64,000 nucleotides of DNA. Origin: Actinoplanes sichuanensis (GTDB lineage: Bacteria; Actinomycetota; Actinomycetes; Mycobacteriales; Micromonosporaceae). This document shows, piece by piece, positions 6,675 through 13,959 of the stretch (its first letter is position 1; each line of letters begins with the position of its first letter). The notes beneath the pieces are model-generated. The model was not told the DNA's origin. It did not search any database and saw only the letters and a list, made by a program, of their open reading frames with translations. The DNA is taken from assembly GCF_033097365.1 (NCBI RefSeq), contig NZ_AP028461.1:11001501-11065500 (forward strand). Reading direction: 5' to 3'. Made by a program: the position numbers and the translations under genes.

Positions 6675-9160
6675 GGCCACTGAGGCTCGACATGGCCGGG
6701 TTCACGGTCTTCCGCGACCAGACGACCGTGGATTTCACCGACGCCGACTACTTCGCCCTGGTCGGCCCGACCGGCTCGGGCAAGTCCACCGTGCTGGACG
6801 CGATCTGTTTCGCCCTCTACGGCACCGTTCCCCGGTGGGGTGGCGCCCGGGGGATCGGCAACGCTCTCGCGCCGTCGGCCGCCGAGGCCCGGGTCCGCCT
6901 GGTCTTCGAGTCGGCCGGGGACCGGTTCGTGGCGACCCGGGTGGTCCGCCGGGACGGCCGGGGCAACGTGAAGACGGCGGGCGCCGGGCTGCAGCTGATG
7001 CCGCCCGGCTTCGACGTCACCAAGCTCGACACCGGCATGGACCTGGAGGATCTGGGCGAGGTGCTGGCCGGCACCCCGGCCGAGATGGACGCCGCCGTGC
7101 TGGATGCGGTGGGCCTGCCCTACGAGCAGTTCACCAGCTGTGTGGTGCTGCCGCAGGGCCAGTTCGCCGACTTCCTGCACGCGAAACCGGCGACCCGCCA
7201 GCAGATCCTGGTCAACCTGCTGGGCCTGCACGTCTACGAGGAGGTGCAGGTCAAGGCGGCCGAGCGGGGAAAGAGCGCGGAGGCCAAGCTGACCGTCGTC
7301 GAGCAGCAGCTCGGCACCCTGGAGGACGCCACCGACGAGGCCGTCGAGCAGGCCGCCGCCGAGCTGGAGCGGATGCGGGAGCTGACCGTCGCGGTGGAGG
7401 CCGCCGTGCCGGGACTGCGCGCCGCCCGGGAGGCCGAGGTGGCCGCGTCCGAGGCACGGGACGCGCTGGACGCCGAGCTGGCGGCGCTCGGCTCGGTGCG
7501 TACCCCGGCCGGTCTGGAGGAGGCGGCCGGCGCGGTCGCCGCGGCGCGGGAGTCGGCCGACCGGGCGGCCGCCGAGGTGCAGGCGGCCGAGGAGGCCGAG
7601 GAGAAGGTCCGCGGTGAGCTGACCGCGGCGGGTGACCCCGGGCAGTTGCGGGTGGCACTGGACCGGCACACCGAGCTGAGCCGCCTGATCGAGCAGGAGG
7701 AGTGGTTCGCCGGCAAGGTGTCGGTGGCCGACGTCGAGTACCGGGACACCCAGGCCGCCGCCGAGCTGGCCCACGCCCAGCACCTCGGCGCCCAGCAGCT
7801 GCTGGAGCAGGCCCGACAGGACTACCGGGACGCCCAGCAGCGGGACCGGGCGGCGGCGCTGCGCGGTCACCTGAACTCCGGGGACGCCTGCCCGGTCTGC
7901 GAGCAGACGGTGAGCGTGGTGCCGGAGGTGCCGCGGGAGTCCGCGGTCCGGCTCGCCGAGCAGGCCGGCAACGTGGCCCGCGAGGAGGCCGAGTCGGCAC
8001 AGGCCCGCTGGCGCGAGCGGGACGCGGTCGCCCGCAACGCGGCGTTCGACCTGGAGCGCAAGCGCGGGCAGTACGAGCATCACCTGACCCGGCTGGCCGA
8101 GGTCCGCAAGGCCGTCGAAGCGCTGCCCGGGGTGGACTCGCTCCAGCAGCGGCTGACCGAGATGAGCGTGCTCCAGCGCCGGCTGGAGGACTCCGGCACC
8201 GCGGTGCGCGGGGCGCGGGAGGCGCTGCGCACCGCGCAATCGGTGGTCCGTTCGGCCGAGGAACGGCAGCGGACGGCCTGGCGCACGTTCGACTCGGCCC
8301 GAGACGGGTTGGCCCGGTTCGGTCCGCCGCCGGCCGACCGGGACGACCTGGCCGGCGCCTGGCGGGCTCTGGTCGACTGGGCGGCCGGGGAGCACGGCCG
8401 GCGCCGGGCCGCGCGCGACGAGGCGGAGAGCCGGGTGGCCGCCGCGCACCAGCAGACGGTGCGGGCACGGGCCGACATCGTCGACCTGTTCACCGCGGCC
8501 GGCGTGCCGGGTCCGGCGTCCCCGGACGAGGCCGGGCTGATCCGGGCCGCCGCGGTGACCGCCGAGCGGGCCGGTGCGGCCTGGCAGCGGCTGACCGAGC
8601 GCCGGGAGCAGGCCCGGGCCGCCCTGGCGCAGCGGGACGCGTTGCTGCAGGCGAGTCGGGTGGCGAAAGCGCTGGCCGGGCACCTACGGGCGAACAACTT
8701 CGAGCGCTGGCTGTTGGAGGAGGCGCTCGACCTGCTGGTCGACGGGGCGTCCCGGATTCTGCGGGAGCTGACCGGCGGGCAGTACGAGTTGTTCCATGAG
8801 AAGGGCGAGTTCGCCGTCGTGGACCATCACGACGCGGGGCTGCGGCGCGGCGTGCGGACGCTGTCCGGCGGTGAGACGTTCCAGGCGTCGCTGGCTCTGG
8901 CGCTGGCCCTCTCCGAACAGCTGGCCGGGATGAGCACCACCGCGGCCAGCCTGGAGTCGATCGTGCTGGACGAGGGCTTCGGCACCCTGGACGCGGCCAC
9001 CCTGGACGTGGTCGCGGCGACTCTGGAGAATCTGGCGGCCCGCGGCGACCGGATGGTCGGCCTGGTCACCCATGTGCACGCGCTCGCCGAGCGGGTGCCG
9101 GTCCGGTTCGAGGTGCACAAGGACGCGCGTACCGCCCACGTGGAGAGGGTCGGCCTGTGA
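6671..9160 (+). CDS. sbcC: Exonuclease subunit SbcC (Rad50-type SMC ATPase)
   Basis: The 829-residue protein has the SMC/Rad50 layout: Walker A GPTGSGKST at residues 32-40, Q-loop region GQFADFL, long coiled coils rich in Ala/Glu/Arg, a zinc hook CPVC at residues 407-410, a second coil, ABC signature LSGGE at 731-735, and Walker B IVLDEGFGTLD around residue 767. It is shorter than E. coli SbcC (about 1,050 residues), which implies shorter coiled-coil arms. It pairs with SbcD for ATP-controlled end processing. Both ends overlap neighbours by 4 bp, giving a tightly coupled operon. Confidence 0.95.
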   Translation: MRPLRLDMAGFTVFRDQTTVDFTDADYFALVGPTGSGKSTVLDAICFALYGTVPRWGGARGIGNALAPSAAEARVRLVFESAGDRFVATRVVRRDGRGNVKTAGAGLQLMPPGFDVTKLDTGMDLEDLGEVLAGTPAEMDAAVLDAVGLPYEQFTSCVVLPQGQFADFLHAKPATRQQILVNLLGLHVYEEVQVKAAERGKSAEAKLTVVEQQLGTLEDATDEAVEQAAAELERMRELTVAVEAAVPGLRAAREAEVAASEARDALDAELAALGSVRTPAGLEEAAGAVAAARESADRAAAEVQAAEEAEEKVRGELTAAGDPGQLRVALDRHTELSRLIEQEEWFAGKVSVADVEYRDTQAAAELAHAQHLGAQQLLEQARQDYRDAQQRDRAAALRGHLNSGDACPVCEQTVSVVPEVPRESAVRLAEQAGNVAREEAESAQARWRERDAVARNAAFDLERKRGQYEHHLTRLAEVRKAVEALPGVDSLQQRLTEMSVLQRRLEDSGTAVRGAREALRTAQSVVRSAEERQRTAWRTFDSARDGLARFGPPPADRDDLAGAWRALVDWAAGEHGRRRAARDEAESRVAAAHQQTVRARADIVDLFTAAGVPGPASPDEAGLIRAAAVTAERAGAAWQRLTERREQARAALAQRDALLQASRVAKALAGHLRANNFERWLLEEALDLLVDGASRILRELTGGQYELFHEKGEFAVVDHHDAGLRRGVRTLSGGETFQASLALALALSEQLAGMSTTAASLESIVLDEGFGTLDAATLDVVAATLENLAARGDRMVGLVTHVHALAERVPVRFEVHKDARTAHVERVGL

Positions 9161-10131
9161 CCAGGATGTTCGTCGACGCGTGGGACCCGTCCTACGGTGC
9201 CTCCTTCGAGGGCGGCGACGGCGGTGGGGACGGGCCCGGCTCGTCCAGCAGCGCCCAGGTCGACGTCGACGTGGAGGTGCCGGCCGCCGAGTGGGCGCCG
9301 ATCGACGTGTCCCGTACGGCCACCGTGCCGGACGTGGTGTTCCTGGTCGACGGCGTGCGGCGCAACGACGCCGGGCTGTGGACGGCCGAGGAGGACGGCA
9401 CCTCGTACGCGGGGCTGGCCGCCTCGTACGCCGCCGGGGTGGTCCGTTGCGACCTGGCTCGGGGCGCCGCCGAACTGGTCGGCGCGCGGGTGGCCCGGGG
9501 CCTGTTCACGGCGAGCCCGTCGGCCACCGATGTGCAGGCGGGTTCGGTGCGCTACGAGGTGCACCGGGTCGGTGGCAACGGCGAGGCGAGCAAGCTGCCG
9601 GCGGCCGTGCAGGGCCCGCTGACGGCCCTGGAGATCGAGATCTCGGCGGCGGCCCGGGACGGTGGCTCGGACGGGGCCGATCTGCTCGTGGTGGACGGCC
9701 CGTTGCGTAACCGGCGTCAGCTGCCGCGCACGATCGGCTATGTGAAGACCCAGCAGAAGCACTATCTGCCGGCCGCACAGGAGGCGATCGTGCCCCGGCT
9801 GCGGCCGAGCCAGCGAACACCGGTCTTCCATCTGGGGTCGGTGTGGGGCGGCTGGTCCTGGTATCTGCGGTTGCCCGGCGCGTCGGGCGCCCCGTGGTCC
9901 GGCATCGTGCGGGTGGAGTGCTCGCCGGAGCTGACCGCGGAGCAGGCGATCGAGCTGGCCGACGTGTCGGTGGCGACGTTGCCGCGGTTCGCCTCGTCGG
10001 CGTACAAGGATCCGCGCGCTCCGCAGAACCTGGTGCCGATCGCGGGCCTGGAGCGGCGCCTGCGGGGGATGTTGGGCGACGCCCGGGTCCTGCACCGAGC
10101 GTTGTCTCTGGCGACCAGTCACACCCGCTGA
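9157..10131 (+). CDS. NurA-like nuclease domain protein, fourth gene of the HerA-SbcDC operon
   Basis: This 324-residue protein starts at a GTG that overlaps the sbcC stop. NurA-type signposts are visible: a strand ending in VFLVDGVRR (Asp65), a second LLVVDGPL strand (Asp180) followed closely by IGYVKTQ, an Arg/Glu-bearing strand GIVRVECS, and a C-terminal motif DPRAPQNLVPI from Asp285. NurA is a 5'-3' nuclease that works with HerA in archaea. Residues 20-40 are a Gly/Ser/Asp-rich linker. Similarity is by motif order and by its place after herA-mre11-rad50; I could not align it. A non-catalytic NurA-fold adaptor is the main alternative. Confidence 0.7.
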   Translation: MTRMFVDAWDPSYGASFEGGDGGGDGPGSSSSAQVDVDVEVPAAEWAPIDVSRTATVPDVVFLVDGVRRNDAGLWTAEEDGTSYAGLAASYAAGVVRCDLARGAAELVGARVARGLFTASPSATDVQAGSVRYEVHRVGGNGEASKLPAAVQGPLTALEIEISAAARDGGSDGADLLVVDGPLRNRRQLPRTIGYVKTQQKHYLPAAQEAIVPRLRPSQRTPVFHLGSVWGGWSWYLRLPGASGAPWSGIVRVECSPELTAEQAIELADVSVATLPRFASSAYKDPRAPQNLVPIAGLERRLRGMLGDARVLHRALSLATSHTR

Positions 10132-10752
10132 GCGACCTGCTGTCTGTGCTCGTGCACATATCCTTCCCGCCACGTGGGTCGGGGCGATCTCACAAAAGTT
10201 CGCCCCGTCCCGATTGCTGAGACGCCGATCCGTATCCCGGAACGCCGATGCGGATCGGCGGGTGCCGTCGGGCCGGCTCGCGCTCCGTGTCCCCGTGACT
10301 GCCCGCAGTGGCTCTCGCCGCAGGGCCGTCAACTGCGGAATCGGAATTGGGAGCGCTCCCCGACGGGTGTCGCCCGAAAGGGTCCGACCGTCATTCGAGC
10401 ATCCCCCGTTCGGGTCGCCGGAGCGCTCATTCACCGCACATTACGCACGTGTGACGACGGAGCGGAATCGCTCGTTCACGCTGCGAGATCACGCTCTCCG
10501 CCGACAGCGAGAATTATTCTCGGGGACATGTCCAGGGCCGATTGTCACTGAGTAGTATTCGCCCTTACCTGGCGTCCCAATCGGCGTTGATCAATACGGA
10601 CAGTGATCGGCGGCGGGGTACGCCCTACCTCTCGAACGCAGCGGAGGACCGTTGAGACCAAGTGTCCCGGAAATTCTCGCCCCGGCTTTGATCCCGGCCG
10701 GGCCTCCCGGCCGTATATCGGGCGACGGGGAAAGGTCCGGGCGGAGGTATCG
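10132..10752. other. Long intergenic region before the ECF sigma operon
   Basis: This 621-bp stretch has no convincing gene: ORFs through it carry scrambled, Arg-rich compositions and no plausible ribosome sites. It is less GC-rich between about 10,500 and 10,620 and contains one perfect palindrome (listed separately). It presumably holds the terminator of the HerA operon and the promoter and leader of the sigma gene, but I could not assign -35/-10 elements. Confidence 0.5.
10508..10522. promoter_or_regulatory. 15-bp AT-rich palindrome, possible Fur-family operator
   Basis: The sequence CGAGAATtATTCTCG has perfect 7-bp arms around one central base, in an otherwise GC-rich region 231 bp upstream of the sigma gene. 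The odd-length AT-rich core GAGAATtATTCTC resembles operators of Fur/PerR-type regulators. The match is by eye only. Confidence 0.35.
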
Positions 10753-11433
10753 ATGCATGCGGTGGCCGAGGATCGGCTCGCGCCGGAGAGGGTGCGTGTG
10801 ATGGCACGGCAACACTCCGGTGGTAGGTGGCAGGCTCTCGACGGCGGCAACAACCGCGACGAGGGCACGGTGATCCCGCGGCAGTCCCCGCGGCACGAGG
10901 CCGCTCCGAACAGCACGCCGGGTCACGAGGACACCCTCGTGCGGTTGCTGTACGAGGAGCACGCGGGCCCGTTGCTGATGTTCGTTCTGCGGCTGACCGG
11001 CGGTGACCGGCAGCGCGCCGAGGACATCGTGCAGGAGACGCTGCTCCGCGCCTGGCGCAACGCGCACCGGCTCGGCGCGCAGGGACAGCAGTCCCTGCGT
11101 CCGTGGCTGGTCACGGTCGCCCGGCGGATCGCCATCGACGAGCATCGCAGCGCCAACGCCCGCCCCGCCGAGACGTATGATCGGGAGCTGGAGAGCTTCC
11201 CGACCACGTCCGACGAGACCGACAAGGTCCTGCAGTCGATGACGGTGTCGGACGCGCTCCGGCAGCTCAGCCATTCGCATCGGGAGATTCTCATCGAGAC
11301 GTACTTCCGCGGGCGCACCGTGCCGGAGGCGGCCGAGGCGCTGAACCTGCCGCTCGGCACGGCCAAGTCGCGGGTCTACTACGCGCTGCGTGCCCTGCGC
11401 ACCGCGCTTCAGCAGCGGGGGGTGACGGAATGA
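10753..11433 (+). CDS. ECF RNA polymerase sigma factor (SigK/SigL-like)
   Basis: The 226-residue protein has a non-conserved N-terminal extension of about 55 residues, then region 2 (LYEEHAGPLLMFVLRLTGG, AEDIVQETLLRAWRNA) and region 4 (LSHSHREILIETYFRGRT, GTAKSRVYYALRALR). It redirects RNA polymerase to a small regulon. The ATG at 10753 has GGAGG 5 nt upstream; an ATG at 10801 with GAGAGGG upstream is a second candidate. It overlaps the anti-sigma gene by 4 bp (ATGA), the usual layout of a membrane-controlled ECF pair. The three exported-protein genes that follow are likely targets, and autoregulation is likely, though no promoter motif was proven. Confidence 0.92.
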   Translation: MHAVAEDRLAPERVRVMARQHSGGRWQALDGGNNRDEGTVIPRQSPRHEAAPNSTPGHEDTLVRLLYEEHAGPLLMFVLRLTGGDRQRAEDIVQETLLRAWRNAHRLGAQGQQSLRPWLVTVARRIAIDEHRSANARPAETYDRELESFPTTSDETDKVLQSMTVSDALRQLSHSHREILIETYFRGRTVPEAAEALNLPLGTAKSRVYYALRALRTALQQRGVTE

Positions 11434-12203
11434 CGCAGGACCAGCACTACGACGTCGCGTCCTACGCCCTCGGCATTCTGGACGACCGCGACGCGGCCAG
11501 CTTCGAGGACCACCTCATCGACTGCGCGCAGTGCGCGTACGAGTTGGAGTCGTTCGTCGAGGTGGCGGATGTGCTCGCGACCGTCGACGGAGAGGCCTTC
11601 GAGGCCGCCGAGCGTGCCGAGCGTGACGGCGCGGTGCTGAACAAGATGCTGCGCGAGGTCGGCGTGGAGCGGCAGCGGGCCAACAGCCGCCGGCTCTACT
11701 CGCTGGCCGCCGCCGTGGTGGTCTTCGCGATGCTGTCGATCGGCGCGCTCTTCGCCGGCGGTCAGTGGCTCGCACCGGACGGCAACTCCCCGGCCGGCGG
11801 CGGCACCGCCGAGGCGGGCAGCGCGCTCGACCCGCTGCCGGCGCCCGGCGTGGCCATCGGTGGCACCAAGCTCCCCGGTGACAACTACACGGCCACCGAC
11901 ACCCGGTCGGGTGTCAGCGCCGTGGTCGGCCTGCTGAAGAAGGACTGGGGCACCCAGGTCTCCTTCGCGGTGTCCGGTGTCACCGGTCCGAAGGAGTGCG
12001 CGCTGTACCTGGTTCGCCGGGACGGCACCTCGGAGAAGGTCGCGGCCTGGACGGTCGGCAACAGCGGCTGGGGCACGGCGGCCAATCCGACCCCGTTGAT
12101 GCTCCAGGCGGTCACCAACACCCCGACGGCGGACATCGCCCACGTGCAGGTGCAGGAGATCACCGCGAGCGGTGCGGGGGAGACCCTGGTTCGCGTTCCG
12201 TAA
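11430..12203 (+). CDS. Membrane anti-sigma factor, zinc-finger/RskA-like
   Basis: The 257-residue protein has an N-terminal anti-sigma domain with a zinc motif (HLIDCAQC, near residues 29-36) that would hold the sigma factor. One membrane span follows (LAAAVVVFAMLSIGALFAGG, about residues 92-112), then an outside domain of about 140 residues that resembles the C-terminal domain of RskA. Its start overlaps the sigma stop. Release of the sigma factor probably needs proteolysis or a redox change at the Cys pair; the signal is unknown. A strong terminator follows 15 bp after the stop, so the pair forms its own transcript. Confidence 0.9.
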   Translation: MTQDQHYDVASYALGILDDRDAASFEDHLIDCAQCAYELESFVEVADVLATVDGEAFEAAERAERDGAVLNKMLREVGVERQRANSRRLYSLAAAVVVFAMLSIGALFAGGQWLAPDGNSPAGGGTAEAGSALDPLPAPGVAIGGTKLPGDNYTATDTRSGVSAVVGLLKKDWGTQVSFAVSGVTGPKECALYLVRRDGTSEKVAAWTVGNSGWGTAANPTPLMLQAVTNTPTADIAHVQVQEITASGAGETLVRVP

Positions 12204-12217
12204 CCGTACGAACACGG

Positions 12218-12252
12218 AAATGGCCCGGTCGCTCAGCGACCGGGCCATTTTT
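12218..12252 (+). terminator. Strong hairpin terminator after the sigma/anti-sigma pair
   Basis: AAATGGCCCGGTCGCT and AGCGACCGGGCCATTT form a perfect 16-bp stem around a single base (in practice a 3-5 nt loop), followed by TT. It separates the regulator pair from the exported-protein genes. Confidence 0.9.
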
Positions 12253-12293
12253 CACGACCGGGGTCCTCCAATTACGTGCCGGACGGCCGGAAG

Positions 12294-12347
12294 GTTCAAC
12301 CGAAAAAACATTGATTTGATCGACCCGAATGTTCAACCGCCTTGAAC
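12294..12347. promoter_or_regulatory. Direct repeats GTTCAACCG and an inverted repeat upstream of the lipoprotein gene
   Basis: GTTCAACCG occurs at 12294-12302 and 12331-12339, 37 bp apart start to start. The second copy is also the left arm of GTTCAA-ccgcc-TTGAAC (12331-12347). They lie in the only gap between the terminator and the lipoprotein gene, where its promoter must be. One copy may be a sigma -35 element or an activator site; which is not decidable by eye. Confidence 0.35.
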
Positions 12348-12403
12348 CTCGCTCCGTACTACAGCCCGGAAATGCCAGAGCCATGAATCAGCTGGAGGGC
12401 CCC

Positions 12404-13102
12404 GTGGCACCGGAGAAGCGGAAGTTGAAGGTTCTCGGCGCGTCGTTGGTTGCGGCGATCGCACTGACCGGATGCGCCCCGGCCGGACTCGACACCGCCG
12501 ACTACGGAAACGCCGCTGAGCCGGCATCCAACGACGTAGTGGCCACCCCCGGCGCGACCGCCGGCGCCGAGCCCGAGACCGACCCGAGCGCCGAGGCGAC
12601 CGCCGAGGCGGCGCCGGGTGACGCGAACACCCCGGAGATCAGCGAAGAGCTGACCACCACCGAGCTCAAGGCGACCAAGGTCGCCCGGATGGGCACCACG
12701 GTTCAGGACCAGAACGGCTTCGTCCTCTACCGGTTCGACAAGGACGAGGACAGCCCGGCCAAGTCGAACTGCAACGACGACTGCGCCAAGATCTGGCCGG
12801 CGGCGCTCACCAACGACGGCGAGCCGAAGCTGAGCGGCGTCGACGAGTCCCTCGTCGGCACGGTCACCCGCGCGGACGGCACCAAGCAGCTGACCCTGAA
12901 GGGCTGGCCGCTCTACCGCTACATCGGCGACAAGAAGGCCGGTCAGTGGAAGGGCCAGAACGTCAGCGGCACCTGGTTCGTGATCCAGCCGAACGGCACC
13001 AAGAACCTGACCTGCCTCCCCGCGGTCTCCAAGCCGGTCGCTCCGCCCGCCGACGACGCCTCAGGTGGCGAGGCCGGCTCCGGCAGCGACTACAGCTACT
13101 GA
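12404..13102 (+). CDS. Secreted lipoprotein with COG4315-type repeats
   Basis: The 232-residue precursor begins at GTG 12404, chosen because GGAGG lies 5 nt upstream and because a lipoprotein signal follows at once (KLKVLGASLVAAIALTGC, lipobox LTGC). After an Ala/Glu/Thr-rich linker come two units of the 'secreted repeat of unknown function' family. The first has GFVLYRFDKDEDSPAKSNC with NDDCAKIWPA; the second has GWPLYRYIGDKKAGQW and GTWFVI. The CNDDC pair may bind metal or form a disulfide. The family is common beside ECF sigma/anti-sigma genes, but its role is not established. The earlier in-frame ATG at 12383 lacks a ribosome site. Confidence 0.85.
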   Translation: MAPEKRKLKVLGASLVAAIALTGCAPAGLDTADYGNAAEPASNDVVATPGATAGAEPETDPSAEATAEAAPGDANTPEISEELTTTELKATKVARMGTTVQDQNGFVLYRFDKDEDSPAKSNCNDDCAKIWPAALTNDGEPKLSGVDESLVGTVTRADGTKQLTLKGWPLYRYIGDKKAGQWKGQNVSGTWFVIQPNGTKNLTCLPAVSKPVAPPADDASGGEAGSGSDYSY

Positions 13103-13140
13103 CCCAGGCACTGGCACCGGAAAGGTTTGGAGGAGAACAC

Positions 13141-13917
13141 ATGAGGACCCGCCGGATCCCCCGTTGGCTGCTCGCCACGCTGGCGCTGTCTCTGGCGTTC
13201 ATGGTGACGCCGGCCGGAACGGCCCACGCCGCCGACAACCCCGTGCCGATCCCGCCGAACACCGGCCTCACCGACAGCGGCAAGGGTGTCGTCAGCGCCG
13301 CCGACAGCGACTTCGTGGTCAAGGTCCGCCTGGCCGGTCTCTGGGAGATCCCGGCCGGAAACCTGGTCGCGGAGAAGGGGTCGAACCCGGTCATCAAGAA
13401 GATCGGCGCGGACATCGCCAAGCAGCACGAGTCGCTGGACGCCCTGGACCGCGCGGTCGCCGAGAAGCTCGGCATCATGCTGCCGAACGGGCCCAACGGC
13501 GACCAGCAGGCCTGGCTGGACGAGATGGAGAACGCCGCGACCCCGGAGCAGCTCGACCAGATCTTCATCGACCGGCTCCGGGCGGCACACGGCAAGATCT
13601 TCCCGGCGATCGCCACGATCCGGGGCACCACCCGCAACGACTCGGTCCGCAAACTCGCCCAGCAGACCAACCAGTTCGTGATGACGCACATGACGCTGCT
13701 GGAGAGCAGCGGCATCGTCGACTACGCCGCGCTGCCCACAGCGCCGGCACCGGCGGCACCCGGTCAGGGCCCCGTGCCCATCGACAACCAGATGCTCCTC
13801 GCCGCCACCGAGGGCCAGAGCGTCCCCGGCCTCAGCAACACCGTGATCCTGTTGGTCCTCGCTGCCGCGCTGGTGGTCGGGGTCGTCACTACCATGCGCA
13901 TCTTCCGCGCGCGGTAG
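13141..13917 (+). CDS. DUF4142 protein with signal peptide and C-terminal anchor
   Basis: The 258-residue protein has a signal peptide (LLATLALSLAFMVTPAGTAHA), a DUF4142 region from about residue 55 to 195 (DFVVKVRLAGLWEIPAGNL, KIGADIAKQHESLDALD) that is mostly helical and ferritin-like in outline, a Pro/Ala linker and a C-terminal membrane helix ending in RIFRAR. It is therefore probably anchored outside the cell. GGAGGAG precedes the ATG. It follows the lipoprotein by 38 bp and is likely co-transcribed with it. The biochemical role of DUF4142 is unknown; metal or oxidant handling is only a guess from the fold. Confidence 0.85.
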   Translation: MRTRRIPRWLLATLALSLAFMVTPAGTAHAADNPVPIPPNTGLTDSGKGVVSAADSDFVVKVRLAGLWEIPAGNLVAEKGSNPVIKKIGADIAKQHESLDALDRAVAEKLGIMLPNGPNGDQQAWLDEMENAATPEQLDQIFIDRLRAAHGKIFPAIATIRGTTRNDSVRKLAQQTNQFVMTHMTLLESSGIVDYAALPTAPAPAAPGQGPVPIDNQMLLAATEGQSVPGLSNTVILLVLAAALVVGVVTTMRIFRAR

Positions 13918-13959
13918 TCAAACATCGCCCACCCACGGCGACAGAGAAAGGTGTCACCC

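Noticed and set aside
6590..8683. A 697-codon minus-strand frame opposite sbcC
   Set aside because: It mirrors the sbcC coding frame and gives a Leu/Gly/Arg-rich translation with no motif. The plus-strand gene has Walker A, zinc hook, signature and Walker B.
8827..10434. A 535-codon minus-strand frame overlapping the end of sbcC and the NurA-like gene
   Set aside because: Arg/His/Gln-rich shadow translation with no conserved block, antisense to coupled operon genes.
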